The position numbers were made by a program, and so were the translations under genes. Positions 58,834 through 64,000 of a DNA stretch of 64,000 nucleotides are shown one piece after another (position 1 is the first letter of the stretch; the number at the start of each line of letters is the position of its first letter). The stretch covers positions 496,001 to 560,000 of the forward strand of contig JBCAMK010000002.1 of the NCBI GenBank assembly GCA_038503065.1. Direction: 5' to 3'. Under the pieces are notes generated by a model. That model was not told the origin of the DNA, searched no databases, and saw only the letters and a program-made list of their open reading frames with translations. The DNA comes from Paragyromitra xinjiangensis (taxonomy: Eukaryota; Ascomycota; Pezizomycetes; Pezizales; Discinaceae).

Positions 58834-60235
58834 TATTAAATTACTGTCACGTATATAAGTGGTTACGGTGATGGGTTCGGGGCTCTGGTATATACTCGTG
58901 AAGCATTTTTATTCCTTTTTTTTTAATTTCCTTGCGGGATTTACAAGGAATTAGTGAGGAGTTGTTTTGTGGTCAAGTAGTAGACTTAAGCTAGCCCTCA
59001 GGTTAATATGAAGGCGGAGCATGAGTTATCACTCGCCATGCATAAATCTGGCATAAGTTGCGGCACTCAAAGCTAGCGTAGAAACACGTCATCGAGAGTA
59101 GCGAGTATAGCGACCCAAAAGAGTGAGGCGTCCTCGAAGTGTTGATCGAGTACGCACCACTCCTTTATATCGTGCATATAAATGCTTCAAATCAAAAAAT
59201 TACAAGTCAAACAGATTCCAACACTCCTACCGTAATGAACGATCAAACGATCAGGAATATCGGCCCCTTCATGAAGGAAGCAAAAGAGAATCAGCTAAGT
59301 AAACCGGACAGCTGGCACCCCCTTCCTCTTCTCAGTGGTACTTGACTACATGAGCTCAACCGCTTCAAAGCTGTTGTCCCTCTAGCTGAACCTATTCAGC
59401 TTGTCACAAAGTAAAATTTCTCAAGTGGGTGGTTGGTAAGTCGGTGATAAATGGTTTTCGGCCTGGTTTCTACATTTTCCTGTGTTTTGCTTTGTTCCAG
59501 TGTAGAATATGTTCCGGTGTAGAATGCAGCGCCTATGTCGTACGAAGTGAGAATGAGCCTAGTCCCAAGATACGAACGCTAGTTTCCACGCTTTACGGTG
59601 TGAAGGATTTTCAACCACTTACTTGAACCTATCCGTAATAACTTGAGCAATCACATTCCCAAGACATCGCGAAATAATAAGGTGATCTGACATCATTTAT
59701 GGCGTGGTTGCCCACTTTCCCTCTTTTCTACTTTAGGAACCACCCAAAGGAAATAATTAGAATAAACGTTTCTCGGACTAGCACTTTTAGATTGCCGTGT
59801 TGAAACGCCTTTATTTTTCTCCCTTCATACAAATCCAACAAAATACCATGATCACGACCGATCATGAACTACTCCACCCATCCCATTTTCCCACCGGGTT
59901 GAATCAAACGCCCCAAGGTTATAAATTCCACCCTGAACAAAAAAAAAGACAAACGAAAACCAAAGCCCAATATCTGTTGAAACAAAGGGCACCAATGTAG
60001 TGGTAGATAAATACTCACTTTTGATAGGTTATATACCTCGCCAAATCAAAATCAAAAGCCCAAACAAAACGAAATAACCCCTCATCTTTTACCTATCCAA
60101 TGTACGTCCAAACTATATACTGTATTGGGGAATAAGAGATTCAGAAAAGAGTCTCATTTCTAAGGAGAGATGTTAAATAAACCCAGAAATTCAAACCCCT
60201 ATATAGAAAGAAAAAAACAGGATCTTGTGAAACGT
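58834..60235. other. convergent intergenic region, MOB-PPAT / SER3
   Basis: Two genes converge here. It has a T-run near 58915 and an A-run near 59940. Short ORFs at 59139, 59429 and 59797 show no domain. Nothing else is supported. Confidence 0.45.
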
Positions 60236-62216
60236 TTAGTAGAGTACTCTTGTCATAATTTTTGCTGAAAATAAACGTTAGCGGCAAATATAGTAATTGG
60301 GGGTTGTTAGTGTACTTACAGCTTAAACTCTCCAAGCTCTCATATAGACTCTTGATATCCCCAGCGTTGACGTCACTGATATCTGCCATCAAGTACGCAA
60401 CATCGCCGCGGCTGTCTGACATCTGCTTGTCCACGTTGTGGTCTCCAAGAATGGAGTTGACTTGCCGTAGAACGCCGGGCCTGTTACTGTGGATGAAGAT
60501 AACACGGACGTGGTTCTCTTCGGCTAGAGTAAGACCACGCAGGGTGACCTCGGGCATGTTGACAGCTCCGATGGTGCTTCCATCATTGATATAGCGAACG
60601 AGAGCATCACCGACCTCAACACCGATGGCGCTCTGGGCCTCTTCAGTGCTGCCACCGATATGAGGAGTGAGGATAAGGTTCTTAAGTGATCTTAGATCAT
60701 TGCCCCAGGTATTGAGGCTTGCATTGAAGTAATCTCCATTCGCTGCCGGCTCGGATGGATAAACGTCGAGAGCGGCACCAGCGGTGTGCCCAGAACGCAT
60801 GGAGTCACTAAGTCACAAGTATCAGCGGGTTTTGTCTTTACTGGTTCACAAATTGTTTGAAACACCGTCAACTCACATCAACGCTGGAATATCAACAACA
60901 CTGCCACGGCTGGCATTGATCAGATAGCTTCCTTTCTTCATGTAGGCCAGTTGTTCGGCCCCAATCATATTCTTAGTCTCCGGGAGCTCCGGGACGTGTA
61001 GGGTCACAAAATCAGACTGCTGAAGCAATTCTTTCAGAGTAGCAACCTGCTTTGCCGACCCAAGAGCCATGAGAGGAACAACATCGTAGTAGATGACTTT
61101 CATTCCCATAGCCTCACTCAAGACCGAGAGCTGTGATCCGATATGGCCATATCCAATTATTCCTTAAGTACCACTAGTATTAGCTGTTGTTACAGATTTC
61201 ACTAGAATTCTTTTATGACTCACCTAAGGTCTTTCCACGGATTTCCCAGCATCTAGCGCTAACCTTATTCCAGGTCCCATTGTGCATTTCATTTGAACGA
61301 TCTCCAAGTTGCCTTGCGAGAGCAATAATTTCCGCGATGACAAGCTCCGCTACACTTCTGGAGTTACTGAACGGAGAATTAAAAACGGTAATGCCGTGCT
61401 TGGCAGCGAACTCAAGATCAACTTGATTAGTGCCGATACAGAAGCAGCCGATGACGAGAAGATTCTTTGCTTCGCGTAGGACCTTCTCAGAGAGCTTGGT
61501 CTTTGAGCGGATACCAATTACGTGAACATCACTGTAACAAAAAAATTAGTGACAAGGTCTTTATGGTCACACGGGTTGTTATCGATAACGTGGGGTAGCA
61601 CAGAAAAAAATTAACAGGGGTTATGACGAGATTCACAGAGCAACAAAGGACAGAAAAATTTTGCAATGACTAACCGAATCTTCTCGATGAGATCGTCCTC
61701 AGGCAATGAGGACTTGTGGAATTCGACCTGATAGCCTTGGGACTCTAAAATTTCCCTGGCGGCAACATTGACATTCTCGAGGAGGAGAATCTTGATGTCT
61801 TGAGTGTTGAAGGGCTTCAATTGCTTCGTCGAAGGACGAGAAGCCATGCGAGACATGTAAGAGCCAGCAGGAGAGTGAAAAGTCGAAGTTGGAGAGGCAG
61901 AAAGACTCAGGGCATTTGAGAGGGTGTAGGTAAGGCCATTGACCTCAATTTCGCGAGCGTTTGTCATTTTAGAGTTGGAGTTGTTGCTGTCTAAGTTTGT
62001 GTAGGGATGGGTAGGAATGGTGTTTTGCTGTAGCTGGAAGGATTTCAGTTGGTTTTGGTTGTCGTTTTCATCTGGAGGAGTGGGAGGTAGTCGTCGAGTC
62101 GTAGAGTCATGCTTCGAGCCGTTGCCACTTGGGAACCCTGCAGGACTGTAATGCTTTTCCGTTACCTCCGCTGAGCCTCGAAACCCCTGGAATAATGATC
62201 TTATCCTGCTCGTCAT
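60236..62216 (-). CDS. SER3: D-3-phosphoglycerate dehydrogenase
   Basis: Five exons (62216-61675, 61531-61224, 61162-60877, 60807-60320, 60264-60236) give 550 aa. From about residue 135 the protein follows yeast Ser3/Ser33 closely: LKPFNTQDIKILLLENVN, FCIGTNQVDLEFAA, FNSPFSNSRSVAELVIAEI, the NAD-binding GIIGYGHIGSQ, the catalytic Arg in INASRGSVVD and the catalytic His in LTPHIGGSTEEAQ. A C-terminal ACT-type domain (HVRVIFIHSNRPGVLRQVN) ends in KIMTRVLY, whose last nine codons come from a 29-base exon. The enzyme starts serine synthesis by oxidising 3-phosphoglycerate and is usually inhibited by serine through the ACT domain. The first ~130 residues are an extension with low complexity; its start MTSRIRSLFQGFRGSAE is basic. 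Internal ATGs (MTNAREI, MSRMASR) could give shorter forms. Confidence 0.93.
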
Positions 62217-64000
62217 TCTTGATTTGGCTTCTCCTTACGTATAGGCTTTACCGGAACTAACTTTCTATCTGACTCAGAAAAGAACTGATTGCTCGAGACA
62301 GATGGAACGGCCTGGCCTTCTTTATACCTTTAAGACTATCCACCAGAAGGCCTGTGAGAATCAAGTGGCATGGAATCCAAGAAAGCTCAAGCCAGATTTC
62401 TAAGTGTTACATTTATTCCCAGGAACAGTCGAAATACAAATGATCCGGAACACTGCGGGGCACCGTGGTAAACGATGCAGAACCCACATTAGACCCCCCC
62501 CCCCACGAAAGAAAATAACACATTGCGGCTGCATATTGCCAATCCCAATCCCAGGGAGGTATGCTTCAGCAGCCGACTAGACTTTCCCCCAGCGGAAATC
62601 CTCCTTCCGTAGTAATTAAGGGTCATTCCAGTCTGGCACTCCATTGCTCAAAGCTGAGAAGGAGATTTGTGACAGGCTCGAAGACCCAAATCGAGCTCCA
62701 ATATATAAGACCGGGGTATCTTGAACAGAACCCTAACAAATTGAACGAGTGGTTTTTCACAAGGGAGGGGTGTTCGGACGATGCAGCGGGGTGTCTTGGG
62801 TTTGCAAGGCGCTAGCCCAAGAAAAGAATTCGTATTCAACTCTGAGACATACCGCATACACAATTCTCTGCTCATTATTCCTAATTCCAATGTAAAATCC
62901 TCGGCCCGCATCCCCCATCTTAGATACTGCACCCCAGATTTAGAATTGATCTAGTATATCTCACCATGCCAAGTTTTCAACCCAGCTAATATTAAAAATA
63001 TGTAGGGTCCATGGGCTGTCTGGTGCCAAATCAAATTCCTAAGATGGCTTCGCATCCAGTACTCGTAAATGAATGATATTTCCGAACTGGCGTGGGTCCA
63101 CATGAAGGTACATACCAGTAGAGTAGCAGAGAATAGTAGCAAGCAGTGAAATTCAGCCAGTTGAGGGAGCACAAAGTGGCCGTGGGCTGCAGTGAAAAGC
63201 GCGTCAACAGAATTCTAGCCAATGGAGCAGCAAAGGCTTGGGTTCTGAGGTCAAGTTAGGTCGGATCTAGGGTAGGGTCAAGTGCTTGAGCTTTCAACCG
63301 TAGTTCTGAGCCTTGAGACTGGTTATGCGGATCAAATGCACCTACATACTGGCCGAAATTGGTTACTCAGTTGACTCAATTTCGCTCCTCGCCTACTATT
63401 CTCCCTACTCTACTGGTATCACCTGTATGCGGACCCAGGCCAGTTCGGAAACGTCATTCAAATACGAGTACTGGGCTTATGGATGTTGAGGCATCAAGAT
63501 CTTCTCGAGATGTTGTTCTCATCTCTGCAGTCTAGCCGTAAGAAAAGGCTTGGTGCCCTCAAATCCCAACAAGATCTCGATGGCGGGAGTTCCCTGTTTT
63601 TCAAATATCTACACAAATATTCAAAAGCCCCCACGCAACAGAATAACGCACACCGGATTAGGTTTCCTAGCAGCATGAGATTGCATCATTGACACCAGAA
63701 TTATGCAGCATCTTCAGACGAAACCAGTACCGTAAGTGTATTAGTCAATGGTAATCAAAATGCTGCTGGAAGACGAGGCTTTTTTACTTCAGCTCAATTC
63801 GAATGAACGTACCTAGCTAGCACGTACTACACATTACTATCAAGTGTGAATAACAACAAACGTCGAACTCGGCCCTCTATAGGCCATAAAGAGTAGATGT
63901 GCATTCGGCGGCCGAAAACACGGCACGGTGTTGGATATGCACCGTACCGGTATGCGTTGTTCCGGGTTGTGCTTCAATACATACAACCTTCTTCCGTCAG
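62217..64000. other. upstream region of SER3 and distal intergenic sequence
   Basis: The SER3 promoter lies in the first few hundred bases. Beyond it is a run of 11 C at 62494-62504 and otherwise undistinguished sequence. Short ORFs (62561-62815 +, 62648-62932 -, 63483-63692 +) overlap each other on opposite strands and have no recognisable domain. I see no gene, tRNA or repeat up to the window end. Confidence 0.45.

Overview
The window is nuclear DNA of a filamentous ascomycete (Pezizomycotina). The protein-coding genes are split by many short introns (about 45-100 bases, GT...AG, often with a CTAAC-like branch site). The gene set is eukaryotic and fungal: Spc97, Sec9, Vps33, Tip20/RINT1, TAF1, TAF10, Rad52, Spt6, an ataxin-10 homologue, mitofissin and fungal-type Ser3. 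Wide gene-poor gaps and two short poly(A) insertions with target-site duplications suggest a genome with retrotransposition activity, perhaps an early-diverging lineage such as Pezizomycetes. That last placement is inference only. I rebuilt most gene models by joining exons so that reading phase and family homology both hold. Several genes are invisible as single long ORFs.

Layout. 0-1.5 kb: 5' part of a coiled-coil protein gene (-). 3.8-5.3 kb: unrecognised protein (+). 5.3-9.6 kb: gene-poor, with palindromes and (GGA)n tracts. 9.7-11.5 kb: degenerate kinase-fold protein (-). 11.9-12.9 kb: proteasome alpha5 PUP2 (-), head-to-head with SPC97 (13.6-16.4 kb, +). 19.0-20.3 kb: SEC9 (+). 21.3-23.9 kb: VPS33 (-), head-to-head with TIP20/RINT1 (24.05-26.8 kb, +). 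27.4-30.9 kb: TAF1 (+). 31.5-33.6 kb: RAD52 (+). 34.5-39.2 kb: SPT6 (-). 40.3-42.7 kb: F-box protein (-), head-to-head with an ataxin-10/CTR86 homologue (43.6-46.2 kb, +). 47.8-48.4 kb: small coiled-coil membrane protein (+). 49.3-50.1 kb: TAF10 (+). 50.7-51.1 kb: mitofissin ATG44 (-). 51.8-52.3 kb: LTO1/Yae1-like (-). 52.7-55.5 kb: cytosolic methionyl-tRNA synthetase (+). 56.3-58.8 kb: a MOB/phocein domain in the same open frame as phosphopantetheine adenylyltransferase (+). 60.2-62.2 kb: SER3 (-). 62.2-64 kb: no gene I can support.

Functional themes. SEC9, VPS33 and TIP20 lie next to each other and all act in SNARE-dependent membrane traffic. TAF1, TAF10 and SPT6 act in RNA polymerase II transcription. 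MES1, LTO1 and PUP2 serve protein synthesis and turnover. Apart from the head-to-head pairs there is no sign of a dedicated cluster. The most unusual object is the MOB-PPAT frame, which would join a STRIPAK-type scaffold to a coenzyme A biosynthesis enzyme.
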